Assembly: GCA_025361125.1 (NCBI GenBank)
Contig: JANYBM010000137.1
Location: 1-60,084 of the forward strand
DNA: 60,084 nt
From: Holophagaceae bacterium
Lineage (GTDB): Bacteria; Acidobacteriota; Holophagae; Holophagales; Holophagaceae
Reading direction: 5' to 3'
Shown piece after piece: positions 35,817 to 44,939 of the stretch (position 1 is its first letter; every line of letters begins with the position of its first letter). A program made the position numbers and the translations under genes. A model generated the notes under the pieces. It ran no database searches and was not told where the DNA came from. It worked only from the letters and a program-made list of their open reading frames with translations.

Positions 35817-36713
35817 CTATAGATGATGACAACGCTCATCCAGGTCTAAACTGGGCGCTGCTTTGCAATCGTCGGAGGCGTCTGGGCAGCGATCTAACAA
35901 TAGGCAGCCACCGGGTTCTTGATCGCGCGTTTTCTCGACGCCCCAGCGTCGTGGGCGAGACGCCTGCTCCAAGTTTGGAACTGCTTCCCAAAGGCCACGC
36001 ACGTATGGATGGCGCAGTTCTGAAAGCAGAGTTTTCGTTGGACCCTTTGCCATGATTTCACCACCGTACAGCACCAGTAACTGATCGCACAGACTCCGTA
36101 CGGCAAGCAGATCGTGGCTGACGAAGAGTATCGCCATACCTTCGGCTTTGAGTTCTCCCAGCAGCGCCAGCATGTGGCCGGCCAGGGTAGGATCCAGCGC
36201 CGAGAGTGGTTCATCCAACACCAGGATTTTCGGTGAAAGCATGAGTGCCCGCGCCAGCGCCAGCCGTTGCGCCAGGCCGCCGGACCACTGCTGTGGTTTC
36301 TGATCCAGAGCACTGTTTGGAAAGCACACCCTGGCGGCCATCTCGAGGGCGGCTTGTCGCCTGGCTTTTCGATCCCCGCGGGCATGAATGACCAGCGGTT
36401 CTTCCAGGATCTCAAAGCCCGTCAGGTGAGGTGGAAGACTGGCTAGTGGATCTTGGAACAGGGCCTGGATACCCGGTCTGCGGGGTCTGCGAGCCTTCTC
36501 TGGAATACCTGACCAGGCTTCTCCCCCAAGCAAAACATCGCCTTGAGTCGGCTCCAGTAGTCCCAGAATCACCTGCATCAGCGTGGTCTTGCCCGCGCCG
36601 CTCTCGCCCACGACCCCCCAAGCTTCGCCAGGCCGAACCTCGAAGGAAATGCCCCGCAGATGCCAACGCTCAGCGCGAACCAGGGAAAGGTTATTGACGT
36701 TGAGAAGGGACAC
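35817..36713 (-). CDS. ABC transporter ATPase, oligopeptide (DppF/OppF-like) type
   Basis: A 298-residue ATPase with Walker A (GESGAGKTT), Q-loop (ALFQDP), ABC signature (WSGGLAQRLALARAL), Walker B (ILVLDEPLSALD) and H-loop (LFVSHD). The C-terminal CLLLDRCPDAS-DCK motif is typical of peptide/nickel uptake ATPases. The signature is SGGLAQR rather than the usual SGGQRQR. No permease or binding-protein gene is near, so it is an orphan here, seven bases after serS on the same strand. Gene order in this strand is kinase, asparaginase, serS, this gene. Confidence 0.9.
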   Translation of the reverse strand: MSLLNVNNLSLVRAERWHLRGISFEVRPGEAWGVVGESGAGKTTLMQVILGLLEPTQGDVLLGGEAWSGIPEKARRPRRPGIQALFQDPLASLPPHLTGFEILEEPLVIHARGDRKARRQAALEMAARVCFPNSALDQKPQQWSGGLAQRLALARALMLSPKILVLDEPLSALDPTLAGHMLALLGELKAEGMAILFVSHDLLAVRSLCDQLLVLYGGEIMAKGPTKTLLSELRHPYVRGLWEAVPNLEQASRPRRWGVEKTRDQEPGGCLLLDRCPDASDDCKAAPSLDLDERCHHL

Positions 36714-36720
36714 GGGCCGC

Positions 36721-37992
36721 CTAAGCGATCAACTCCGTTCCCAAGTACGGCACCAGCGCTTTCGGTATTTTCACGCTGCCGTCGGGTTGTTGGCCATTTT
36801 CCAGCACCGCCACCCAGGTGCGGCCTACCGCCAGGCCGCTACCGTTGAGCGTGTGCAGGAAAGCAGCCTTCGCTTTCGGATCGGCGGGCTTGTACTTGAT
36901 ATTGGCGCGCCGGGCCTGGAAGTCCCCAAACCAGCTGCAGGAGCTAATCTCGCGGTAGGAATTCTGGCTCGGCAGCCACACCTCCAGATCGTAGGTTTTG
37001 CGGCTGGAAAAGCCCATGTCGCCGGTACACAGCAGCATCCGGCGATAGGGCAATTCTAATTCTTCCAGGATGGCTTCGGCATTGCCCGTGAGCCGCTCGA
37101 GTTCGGCTTCCGCCTGTTCCGGCGCGGCGAAACTCACCAGCTCGACTTTGTGGAATTGATGCTGGCGGATGAGGCCCTTGGTATCGCGGCCATGGCTGCC
37201 GGCTTCACTGCGGAAGCAGGGTGTCAACGCGCAGTGGCGCAGGGGCAGCTGATCGTAGGCAAGTACCTCATCGCGGTAGAGGTTCGTCACGGGTACTTCG
37301 GCAGTGGGAATGAGGTAGAGGTGGGATTCGCCATGGGGCAGCTTGAAAAGATCTTCTTCGAACTTGGGCAATTGACCCGTTCCATACAGGCTTTCCGCAT
37401 TCACGAGATAGGGGGGAATCACTTCCAGGTAGCCGCGGGCTGATTGCCGATCGAGCATGAAGGCCGCCAGGGCGCGTTCCAATTTCGCGCCCCAACCCAT
37501 CAACACGCTGAAGCGCGCGCCGCTCAGTTTCGCCGCGCGGTCCAGATCCAGGATGCCGAGTTTGGTGCCGAGATCCACATGATCCATGGGTTTGGTGATG
37601 ACAGGAAGCTGACCCCAGCACTTGATCTCCACGTTGGCTTGCTCATCAGAGCCGACGGGCACGGAGCCATCCGGCAGATTGGGAATGGTGGCGACGAAGG
37701 CGCGAAACGCAGCCTCAGCTTCCCGTTCCGCCTGCTCAAGGGCCTTTAGTTGATCGCCCATTTCCCGTTGAGCCGTGATGATGGCATCGGCGCTTTCCCC
37801 GGCCCGCTTGAGTTTTGCGACTTCTTCAGCGGCCTTGTTGCGCGCGGCCTTCACCGTTTCCGCTTCTTGGATCACGCGTCGCCGTTCGCTTTCAAGCGTC
37901 TGGTAGGTGGCCTCGTCAAAAGACGCACCCCGGTTGGCGAGTCCGTGCTTAACGGTCTCCAGATCACGGCGAAGGAGTTGGGGATCAAGCAT
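36721..37992 (-). CDS. serS: Seryl-tRNA synthetase
   Basis: Charges tRNA-Ser. At 423 residues it has the N-terminal coiled-coil arm (about 25-100, heptads with [18 protein letters not shown]) that grips the long variable arm. The class II core follows with motif 2 ([30 protein letters not shown]) and motif 3 ([20 protein letters not shown]). The following ABC ATPase starts seven bases after the stop. The asparaginase gene lies 33 bp upstream on the same strand. Confidence 0.97.
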   Translation of the reverse strand: MLDPQLLRRDLETVKHGLANRGASFDEATYQTLESERRRVIQEAETVKAARNKAAEEVAKLKRAGESADAIITAQREMGDQLKALEQAEREAEAAFRAFVATIPNLPDGSVPVGSDEQANVEIKCWGQLPVITKPMDHVDLGTKLGILDLDRAAKLSGARFSVLMGWGAKLERALAAFMLDRQSARGYLEVIPPYLVNAESLYGTGQLPKFEEDLFKLPHGESHLYLIPTAEVPVTNLYRDEVLAYDQLPLRHCALTPCFRSEAGSHGRDTKGLIRQHQFHKVELVSFAAPEQAEAELERLTGNAEAILEELELPYRRMLLCTGDMGFSSRKTYDLEVWLPSQNSYREISSCSWFGDFQARRANIKYKPADPKAKAAFLHTLNGSGLAVGRTWVAVLENGQQPDGSVKIPKALVPYLGTELIA

Positions 37993-38025
37993 GTGGGTTC
38001 CCGGGAAACTTCCAGTTTAACGGGT

Positions 38026-39009
38026 TCAAATGGGTTCTCCGGCCCAGGATGTCTCGAAAGCTTCCCGCACCGTTTCCACACCTGCGCCTCCCCCCAGCAA
38101 CAGGCCAAGTTTCGCCAAGGCTGCCCAGCGCGTGTATTGGCCGGCGCTGATACCGCCTTCAATCCCCAGAGCCCGGCCCAGAGCGTAAGCCTCCAGATCC
38201 ACCGAACCCGACGCGCACTGGGTGGTGGCCACGACCGGTATTTTGCTTTCGTGGCAGTGACGCAGCATCTGCAGCAGATCCTCGCGATCCATGGGTAGAT
38301 TTCCCGCGCCGTAGGCCTCAATGAGGACGCCTCGAGTGCCCGGGGCTGGAAGCTCCCAGTGCATCCCAGGAAAGGGCCGGTAGCAAGCGATATCACTCGC
38401 GAAGGCCACGCTGAAGGCTTTCGGCACGCGCCGCTCGAATTTCCCGGCCTGGGGGTGGATCTCCAGGTCCATGCCGATCTCTGCGAGCGGCTCGAGATTC
38501 GGGCTCTCGAAGGCCTCGTAATGATGCACGCTCACCTTGTCCGTCGCCACGCCCCGCAGCCACCGCGTGCCGAACACAACGCCAACTTCATTGACGCCAC
38601 GGGTGGCCAGGTCCACGGCGTTCACCAAGTTTCCTCGAGCATCGCTGCGGACATACGACAAGGGCCGTTGGGAGCCGGTGATCACCACGGGCTTGCCCAG
38701 ATCCGCCAACAGGAAACCCAGGAGCGATGCCGTGAACGCCATGGTGTCGGTGCCATGGATCAACACCACCCCATCGAAACGGTCAGCGCGGGTACGGATA
38801 TGTTCCGCCAGCCCCAGGATGTTTTCCGGCTCCATGGAGGCCGAGTCGTGATTGAAGGGCACTTCCACCTGCAATTCCGCCAGGTCCCTTAGCTCCGGAA
38901 CCCGCTCCAGCACATGATGCAGGTAGGGTCCAGGCGCCAGCGAGGAAGGATCACCGCTGGGCGCCATGCCCAAGGTGCCACCGGTATGGAGTAGAAGTAA
39001 GCGCGCCAT
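38026..39009 (-). CDS. L-asparaginase (bacterial type I/II family)
   Basis: Hydrolyses asparagine to aspartate and ammonia. A 327-residue cytoplasmic protein (no signal) with both Thr motifs: LLHTGGTLGM (nucleophile Thr) and VLIHGTDTMAFTASLL (second Thr, Asp and downstream Lys). The length and lack of signal fit the cytoplasmic type. Its aspartate product could feed the cyanophycin and threonine genes a few kilobases away; this is inference only. Confidence 0.93.
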   Translation of the reverse strand: MARLLLLHTGGTLGMAPSGDPSSLAPGPYLHHVLERVPELRDLAELQVEVPFNHDSASMEPENILGLAEHIRTRADRFDGVVLIHGTDTMAFTASLLGFLLADLGKPVVITGSQRPLSYVRSDARGNLVNAVDLATRGVNEVGVVFGTRWLRGVATDKVSVHHYEAFESPNLEPLAEIGMDLEIHPQAGKFERRVPKAFSVAFASDIACYRPFPGMHWELPAPGTRGVLIEAYGAGNLPMDREDLLQMLRHCHESKIPVVATTQCASGSVDLEAYALGRALGIEGGISAGQYTRWAALAKLGLLLGGGAGVETVREAFETSWAGEPI

Positions 39010-39060
39010 GGTTCCAGCTTAGTTCCAGAGCTCCCTTTTTCTGTGCAATTTTGGCGCGAG

Positions 39061-41124
39061 CTAAGCCAGATTCTGGCCGTCTCGATGAATCTCCTTCGAA
39101 TCATCACCCACGACGCTCCGCACCTTCTCCAACAATTCTGTGATGGTGTAAGGCTTTTGTAGGAAGGGTCGCCCATTGATGATTCCGGTACTCTGGCCAT
39201 CACCTTCATACCCAGAACTCAGGATCACGGGCACTGTCGGCGCAATTCGCATCATCTCTTTCAGCGCGGCTTCGCCATCCATCACCGGCATGACGAGATC
39301 CAGGAGCACCGCCCGCAGCGCAGAGGTGTGCTGGCGGAAGGCGTCGAGGCCTTCCCGTCCATCGCTGGCCTCCAGCACCTCGAAGCCCATCCGTCGCAGA
39401 GCTGCGGCAGCCATGGTGCGAATGGATTCTTCGTCATCCACCACCAATAACAGGCCTGACCCGCGCCAATCATCCAGCTTTGAGGATGACGCGGCCATCA
39501 TGTCCACGGGGACGTCGAGGGCCGGCAACAGGACCCGAAACATGGTGCCTTTCCCGGGTGTGCTGTAAATCCAGATGCCACCTTTGTGGCCGCGCACAAT
39601 GCCCTGGATGGCCGCGAGGCCCAAGCCCCGCCCCGTTGCCTTGGTGGTGAAAAAAGGTTCAAAGATGTGGGCCTTGGTGGCCTCGTCCATGCCCCCGCCG
39701 TTATCAGTGACATCCAGGAACAAGTAAGGGCCTGGTATTAGTTCCTGGCCAGCATAGGCCGTTACGATGTCAATTTCCTCCAGCCGTTGGAAGCCTGTGC
39801 GGAGCGTGATGACTCCACCACCCTCGGCCATGGATTCGCCGGCATTCGTGACCAGATTCAAGACCACCTGTTGCAGCTGAGAGCGGTCGGCATTGAGCCC
39901 CGGAAGGTCCTGCCCCAACTCATAGCGCAGTGTGATGGCTTTCGGCAGGGTGGATTCCACCAGTGTTGCAATGCCCTTGACGGTTGTGTTCAGATCGGTG
40001 GCCTCCACCACGAAACGCCCTTTCCCTGAGTAGGCCAGCATCTGCCTTGTGAGATCCGAGGCCCGGTGACACGTTTCCACCACCGTGGTGGCGCAGGCTT
40101 GGAGCAAGCTTTTCGGTGGCGCTTCTTCCACGATGATGCTGGCGTTGCCCAGGATCACAGTAAGCAGGTTGTTGAAATCGTGAGCGATGCCACCCGCCAA
40201 TAAGCCAAGGCTTTCGAGTTTTTGCGCCTCCAGTATGTGTCGCTCCATCCGCAGGCGATCCTCGGCGGCCACCACACGGTCGGTGATGTCGAAGGCTGTG
40301 CCGAGACCATAAACTTTGCCTCCAAGCATCACCGCGCGGGCGATGAAATCCGTATAGAGCGTGCGCCCGTCCTTGTGGAGCAACTTCAGCACATAGCGGT
40401 CAGGGACCGCCACTCCATGGCGCCGGGCCGCTCCCCGCTCTCGCACCATGGCCTGATCATCCGGATGAACTGGCTTCCAGACCGGCTGCCCCAACAGCTC
40501 TTCGGCCATATACCCCGTGATGGCTTCCATGCCGGGGTTGATGTACAGGAAAACATCCGTGTAAAGGAATACACCACAGTTGATGTGATCGGACAGCGTG
40601 CGGAATTTCTCTTCACTGTCCTTCAGGGACTGGGCGACTGCCCGGGCCTGGCTGATATCACGAATGATGACCTGGATAGGAAGCAAAGGCCCATCATGGC
40701 CATTACGGGCAACGATTGGCATCGCGTTGAGCTGAAGCCAAAGCTCGCTGCCATCCGACCGCAGCGTTCGCGCTTGCATGGACCACGACCTTTGCCCACC
40801 CTTAAACAGGTCACCGCCTTCAGTTTGGAAGCGCACCCGGTCATCTGAATGCAGGCAATCATAAATGGGCTGTCCCAGCAACTCGGATTCCTGGAGGCCA
40901 AGCAGCACACAAAGTCCATTGGGAACCTGTTGCCACCGGCCTTCCAAATCAGCTTGAGCGATGAGCAGCCCCGCTACCCCTGTCACATGCTCCAGAACAG
41001 CCAACGCATGGTCACGCTCGCTGCGACTCCGCCGGAAGGCACCCGCCAGCACCAATACGACCACCACAGCCACTCCCACCGCGATCCAGGGCAGCATAAA
41101 GGTAAGAGATGGGATTCCGGTCAT
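39061..41124 (-). CDS. Hybrid sensor histidine kinase with two PAS domains and receiver
   Basis: A 687-residue protein. One N-terminal membrane helix (about 10-30), PAS 1 (about 45-155), PAS 2 (about 165-285), HisKA with His315 (GIAHDFNNLLTVILGNAS), HATPase (about 410-530, GRGLGLAAIQGIV), and a C-terminal receiver (about 550-670) with Asp609 in LLDLVMPVMDGE. The AHDFNN H-box is the family seen in soluble PAS hybrid kinases. It heads the minus-strand run that continues with asparaginase and serS. The signal sensed is unknown. Confidence 0.93.
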   Translation of the reverse strand: MTGIPSLTFMLPWIAVGVAVVVVLVLAGAFRRSRSERDHALAVLEHVTGVAGLLIAQADLEGRWQQVPNGLCVLLGLQESELLGQPIYDCLHSDDRVRFQTEGGDLFKGGQRSWSMQARTLRSDGSELWLQLNAMPIVARNGHDGPLLPIQVIIRDISQARAVAQSLKDSEEKFRTLSDHINCGVFLYTDVFLYINPGMEAITGYMAEELLGQPVWKPVHPDDQAMVRERGAARRHGVAVPDRYVLKLLHKDGRTLYTDFIARAVMLGGKVYGLGTAFDITDRVVAAEDRLRMERHILEAQKLESLGLLAGGIAHDFNNLLTVILGNASIIVEEAPPKSLLQACATTVVETCHRASDLTRQMLAYSGKGRFVVEATDLNTTVKGIATLVESTLPKAITLRYELGQDLPGLNADRSQLQQVVLNLVTNAGESMAEGGGVITLRTGFQRLEEIDIVTAYAGQELIPGPYLFLDVTDNGGGMDEATKAHIFEPFFTTKATGRGLGLAAIQGIVRGHKGGIWIYSTPGKGTMFRVLLPALDVPVDMMAASSSKLDDWRGSGLLLVVDDEESIRTMAAAALRRMGFEVLEASDGREGLDAFRQHTSALRAVLLDLVMPVMDGEAALKEMMRIAPTVPVILSSGYEGDGQSTGIINGRPFLQKPYTITELLEKVRSVVGDDSKEIHRDGQNLA

Positions 41125-41146
41125 AGGCAGGATCTGGTTGCTGGTC

Positions 41147-41188
41147 GCTCAGTGCTCAGTGCTCAATGCTCAATGCTCAATGCTCAGT
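41147..41188. repeat. 7-bp tandem repeat, site d, six copies
   Basis: Six units in exact register: GCTCAGT twice, GCTCAAT three times, GCTCAGT once. On the other strand the unit reads GCATTGA or GCACTGA, the same unit seen at site c. It lies between the divergent hybrid kinase and FAD oxidase genes. Confidence 0.9.
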
Positions 41189-41264
41189 GTAGACCGATAA
41201 ACCTGACGGATAAGGGTTGTGACGCTTGTCAGAAAAGCGATTCGAGCGGGCATTATGGAGAGTG

Positions 41265-42608
41265 ATGTCTACCTTCCCGCTGCTGCGCCTTCCCGATGCT
41301 GAGGTTCTCCAAGATCCCGAGATCCTGGAGTCCTACCGCTTTGACGAGTCCCACCTAGCCGGAGATCTTCCTTTGGCGGTGGTGAAACCGAAGAGCCGGG
41401 AAGCTCTGCGGGAACTGGTCCGCCTTGCTAAATCCGAACGCTTTGGTTTGGTGCCCCGAGGCGCAGGAACCGGGAAGGCCGGGGGCTGCGTACCCACAAC
41501 CCGCGTGGTGGTGGTGGACATGAGCGCTTGGCCGGGCGAAATCCAGGTCTCGAACCAGAACCTCACCCTTACTGCCCCCGCCAGCGCCTGGTTGCGGGAT
41601 GTCAAGGGAACTGCGGAAGCTGCCAATCTTTTCTATCCGCCAGATCCCAATTCATGGCCTCTTTGCGCCTTTGGCGGAAGCCTGGCGACGAACGCTGGTG
41701 GACCCAACGCCTGCAAGTACGGCATGACCCGGCATTGGGTGCTGGCGGTGGATGCGCTCATGGCCGATGGTGAAATCCATAGTTTCGGCATTGGCAGCGT
41801 GAAAGCCAATGCGGGGCCGAGTCTTACGCAAATGTTCATCGGCAGCGAAGGCATTTTCGGAATGATAACCGGCGCCACGGTGCGGCTCATTCCAAGGCCC
41901 AGCGAGTGCCTGACCCTGCTGCTCCCGGTTGCGCATTTTCACGATTTATTGGAACTGCCCGGCCGCCTTTGCGCTAGTGGATTTCTGCCAGCGACCTTTG
42001 AGTTTTTCGATTCCGCCGTTTTGGCGGAACTGCGGAAGAGCGGCCCGGAGGAAGCACGCCGCCTGCCGGGCCAAGCACTCGCGATTCTGGAATTTGATGA
42101 CCGGGGTTGCACGTCAGACGCCTTCGTTTCATCGCTCACGGAGGCGCTGGGGCCACTATCAGAGCATTTGCAAATTGCAGCTGATGCACGCCAACGGGAC
42201 CAGATCTGGAACCTCCGGCGGCTGACCTCAGCCTTCCTGAAGGAGCGCCATCCGAAAAAAGTCAGCGAGGATATCGTGGTGCCCCGCACCCGCCTTCCAG
42301 ATTTTTTCAAAGGCCTCGCAACATTAAATATTCCTGCCGTCACCTATGGCCATTTGGGCGACGGGAATCTCCATGTGAATCTGCTGGGCGCAGGTGAAAC
42401 CGAACCTGCAGAGTTGGAGCGCCAAGTGATGGATCTCTTCAAGCTGTCCATCCATTTAGGTGGCACGTTGAGTGGCGAGCACGGCATCGGCCTAGCCAAA
42501 CGCCAAGCCTTTCTGGCCTTGAGCGATCCCGGCCAGATCGAGCTGTTGCGCGCCCTGAAGCACGCTTGGGATCCCCTGGGGATTTTCAATCCGGGGAAAG
42601 TGATCTAG
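41265..42608 (+). CDS. FAD-linked oxidase (GlcD/D-lactate dehydrogenase type)
   Basis: A 447-residue flavoprotein starting at the ATG at 41265, which has GGAG nine bases upstream. A TTG 39 bp earlier is possible but weaker. The FAD-binding PCMH domain (about 35-210) shows LVPRGAGTGKAGG and FGGSLATNAGGPNACKYG. The C-terminal domain has VTYGHLGDGNLHVNLL and GTLSGEHGIGLAKRQAF, the signature of glycolate and D-lactate oxidases and dehydrogenases. The true substrate is unknown. The cyanophycin cluster begins 116 bp downstream on the same strand. Confidence 0.9.
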   Translation: MSTFPLLRLPDAEVLQDPEILESYRFDESHLAGDLPLAVVKPKSREALRELVRLAKSERFGLVPRGAGTGKAGGCVPTTRVVVVDMSAWPGEIQVSNQNLTLTAPASAWLRDVKGTAEAANLFYPPDPNSWPLCAFGGSLATNAGGPNACKYGMTRHWVLAVDALMADGEIHSFGIGSVKANAGPSLTQMFIGSEGIFGMITGATVRLIPRPSECLTLLLPVAHFHDLLELPGRLCASGFLPATFEFFDSAVLAELRKSGPEEARRLPGQALAILEFDDRGCTSDAFVSSLTEALGPLSEHLQIAADARQRDQIWNLRRLTSAFLKERHPKKVSEDIVVPRTRLPDFFKGLATLNIPAVTYGHLGDGNLHVNLLGAGETEPAELERQVMDLFKLSIHLGGTLSGEHGIGLAKRQAFLALSDPGQIELLRALKHAWDPLGIFNPGKVI

Positions 42609-42724
42609 CGAGAGTTGAGGAGTTGAGGAGCCTGCCCCCAGCCTGGGGCTGCCATTCGTAATTCCCCAGCGCCCAGAGCCTAGTTAGCAGCCAGACTCCA
42701 GGCCCGCCTACACTAGAAGCTGTG

Positions 42725-43927
42725 ATGACCACAGCCCCCGAGGCCTCCGTGCAAACGATGACCCTGCTTCGCCACGCGGATATCTACGCGCCGGAAGCCT
42801 TGGGCTTGAATGACGTGCTCGTGGGTGGTGGCAAGGTGCTTTGGATCGGGAAAGAGGTATCCGGCCTCGGCACCCTCCATGCAGAGGAAGTGGATCTCGA
42901 AGGGCATCGCCTCATCCCGGGCCTGATCGATTGCCACGCCCACGTGACTGGCGGCGGAGGCGAAGCCGGTGCCCACACGCGCGTGCCTGCCGTGCCGCTC
43001 TCCCGTTTCACCCTGGGCGGCGTCACCACCGTGGTGGGCGTGCTGGGGACGGATTGCACCACCCGCACCATGCGCGATCTCGTGGCCACGGTAAACGGCC
43101 TGCGGAACGAGGGCATGGGCGCCTACGCGTGGACCGGTGGCTATCCCGTGCCGCCGCTGACCCTCACCGGCAGCGTGCGCGATGACATCGCCTTCGTGGA
43201 CTGCATCCTGGGCGTGGGGGAATTGGCCATCTCCGACCACCGTTCCAGCCAGCCCACTCTTAATGAATTCTTGCGCATCGCCTCGGACGCCTATCTGGGC
43301 GGCCTTCTCACAGGCAAGGCTGGCGTCCTCCACCTCCACTTGGGCAACGGCCCAAGAGGCCTGTCGCTGATCCGTGAGGCCCTCGCGCTGAGCGAACTCC
43401 CACCCCGCGTTTTTCACCCCACGCACGTGAACCGCCGCCGAGCGCTCTTCGAAGAGGCCCTGGAACTGGCCCGATCGGGTTGCACCATCGATCTCACGGC
43501 TTTCCCGGTGGAGGCGGGCGAAGACGCCTGGACCGCCGCCGAGGGATTGCGGCGCTACTTCGCGAGCGGAGCGCCCCCGGAGCGCGTGACCGTTAGCTCA
43601 GATGGCGGTGGCTGCCTGCCCCATTTCGACGGCGAGGGCCGCATCACCCGCATGGGCGTGGGCTCTCCGGCTTCGCTGCTGGAGACGTTGCTGGAATTGA
43701 CCGCCACCGGCGAGGCGATGGAGCATGTGCTGCCAGCCTTCACGTCGAATCCGGCCGACCTGCTCAGGCTTTCCGGAAAGGGCCGGATACGCATGGGTGG
43801 CGACGCGGATCTGGTCGTGCTCGGACCGCCGGGCTCAACATCTGGCCTCGAAGCTGTGATGATGAAAGGTGCCTGGTTCGTGCGTTCAGGCATGGCACTG
43901 CGGCGCGGCATGTTCGAGGAGCCCTGA
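42725..43927 (+). CDS. iadA: Isoaspartyl dipeptidase (beta-aspartyl peptidase)
   Basis: A 400-residue amidohydrolase that splits beta-Asp-X dipeptides, including beta-Asp-Arg released from cyanophycin by cyanophycinase. It has metal ligands in PGLIDCHAHV, an HPTHVNRRR motif and the catalytic Asp in SSDGGG. ATG 42725 follows a GTG at 42722 that could also start it; the ribosome site is weak in either case. Cyanophycinase starts three bases after its stop. Order iadA-cphB-cphA is a degradation plus synthesis unit. Confidence 0.93.
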   Translation: MTTAPEASVQTMTLLRHADIYAPEALGLNDVLVGGGKVLWIGKEVSGLGTLHAEEVDLEGHRLIPGLIDCHAHVTGGGGEAGAHTRVPAVPLSRFTLGGVTTVVGVLGTDCTTRTMRDLVATVNGLRNEGMGAYAWTGGYPVPPLTLTGSVRDDIAFVDCILGVGELAISDHRSSQPTLNEFLRIASDAYLGGLLTGKAGVLHLHLGNGPRGLSLIREALALSELPPRVFHPTHVNRRRALFEEALELARSGCTIDLTAFPVEAGEDAWTAAEGLRRYFASGAPPERVTVSSDGGGCLPHFDGEGRITRMGVGSPASLLETLLELTATGEAMEHVLPAFTSNPADLLRLSGKGRIRMGGDADLVVLGPPGSTSGLEAVMMKGAWFVRSGMALRRGMFEEP

Positions 43928-43930
43928 TCC

Positions 43931-44791
43931 ATGAGTCCCAGCAAAGTGCCCGAAGGGCTGCAGCGCGGCTTCATCATTCCCATCGGTGGCGCCGAGGAGA
44001 AGGAGAAGGCGCACGATCCCCGCATTCTGAAGCGCTTTGTGGAACTCTGCGGCGGACAGGCTGCGGACATCGTGGTCATCCCCACCGCCAGTCGCCTGAA
44101 GGACACCGGTTCCCGCTACGAAGGCATTTTCACGGATCTGGGCGTGGGCCGCGTGACGGCGCTGGATTTCGACACCCGCCGCGACTGCTTTGAGCAGGGT
44201 CGATTGGAACGCCTGGCGCAGGCCCGCGGCATCTTCTTTACGGGCGGCAATCAATTGCGGCTCACCACCATCCTTGGCGGAACCCCCGTGGCCAAGCTGG
44301 TGCGCAGCCTAAACGCGCGGGGCATACACACCGCCGGGACCTCTGCCGGCGCAAGTTTCCTCAGTGAACACATGATCGCTTTTGGCCAAGAGGGCGCCGT
44401 GCCTACGTTGGGCTGTGTGAGCCTGGCACCAGGCTTGGGGCTCACCAACCGTTTCATCATTGACCAGCACTTCCGGCAGCGGGATCGCCTGGGCCGCCTG
44501 CTATCCGCCCTCGCCTTCAATCCCTTTTCCGTGGGCCTGGGGCTGGACGAAGACACCGCTGCCTTCATCGGCCCCGACAACCTGCTGCAAGTCGAAGGCA
44601 AGGGCGGTATCACTGTAGTGGACGCTGCCAACATCGAATACTCTGGCCTGGATGACACAGATCCAGGCCAACCCATCTGCATGTTGGGTCTCACCGTCCA
44701 CATCCTGGTGGCCGGGGCCTCCTTCAACCTCAGCACCCGCCAGGCCTTTCCTGGTCCCGAGGCACGCTCATGGGCCAAAGCGAGCAACTGA
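43931..44791 (+). CDS. cphB: Cyanophycinase
   Basis: A 286-residue serine exopeptidase of the S51 family that cuts cyanophycin into beta-Asp-Arg dipeptides in the cytoplasm. It has IIPIGGAEEKEK at the N-terminus and a nucleophile Ser138 in AGTSAGASFLS. GLGLDEDTAAFIG and a C-terminal FNLSTRQAF follow. Its ATG is three bases past iadA, so they are co-transcribed. A 148-bp gap, with a 7-bp repeat, separates it from cphA. Confidence 0.95.
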   Translation: MSPSKVPEGLQRGFIIPIGGAEEKEKAHDPRILKRFVELCGGQAADIVVIPTASRLKDTGSRYEGIFTDLGVGRVTALDFDTRRDCFEQGRLERLAQARGIFFTGGNQLRLTTILGGTPVAKLVRSLNARGIHTAGTSAGASFLSEHMIAFGQEGAVPTLGCVSLAPGLGLTNRFIIDQHFRQRDRLGRLLSALAFNPFSVGLGLDEDTAAFIGPDNLLQVEGKGGITVVDAANIEYSGLDDTDPGQPICMLGLTVHILVAGASFNLSTRQAFPGPEARSWAKASN

Positions 44792-44824
44792 GTTTCAGGC
44801 TTCAGGTGGGCGCTCGAGTTCCAA

Positions 44825-44845
44825 GTCCTGAGTCCTGAGGCTTGA
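44825..44845. repeat. Degenerate 7-bp tandem repeat, site e
   Basis: Three units in register (GTCCTGA, GTCCTGA, GGCTTGA), 34 bp after the cyanophycinase stop. A looser copy (GGCTTCA) occurs at 44798-44804 in the same gap. Confidence 0.6.
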
Positions 44846-44939
44846 TCCCACGGCCCAGATTTCAGGGCAGACGCTCGTCACCGCAGCTGGGTAAGATTCT
44901 TGCTATCCCCACTTCAGTGAGCTGTAAAAGGAAAGCCCC

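Noticed and set aside
41147-41188. CRISPR-like array
   Set aside because: Units are 7 bp, contiguous and with no spacers, so this is a microsatellite-type repeat.
42636-42648. Terminator after the FAD oxidase gene
   Set aside because: The CCCCA/TGGGG stem is only 5 bp and has no T run, so it is too weak to call.
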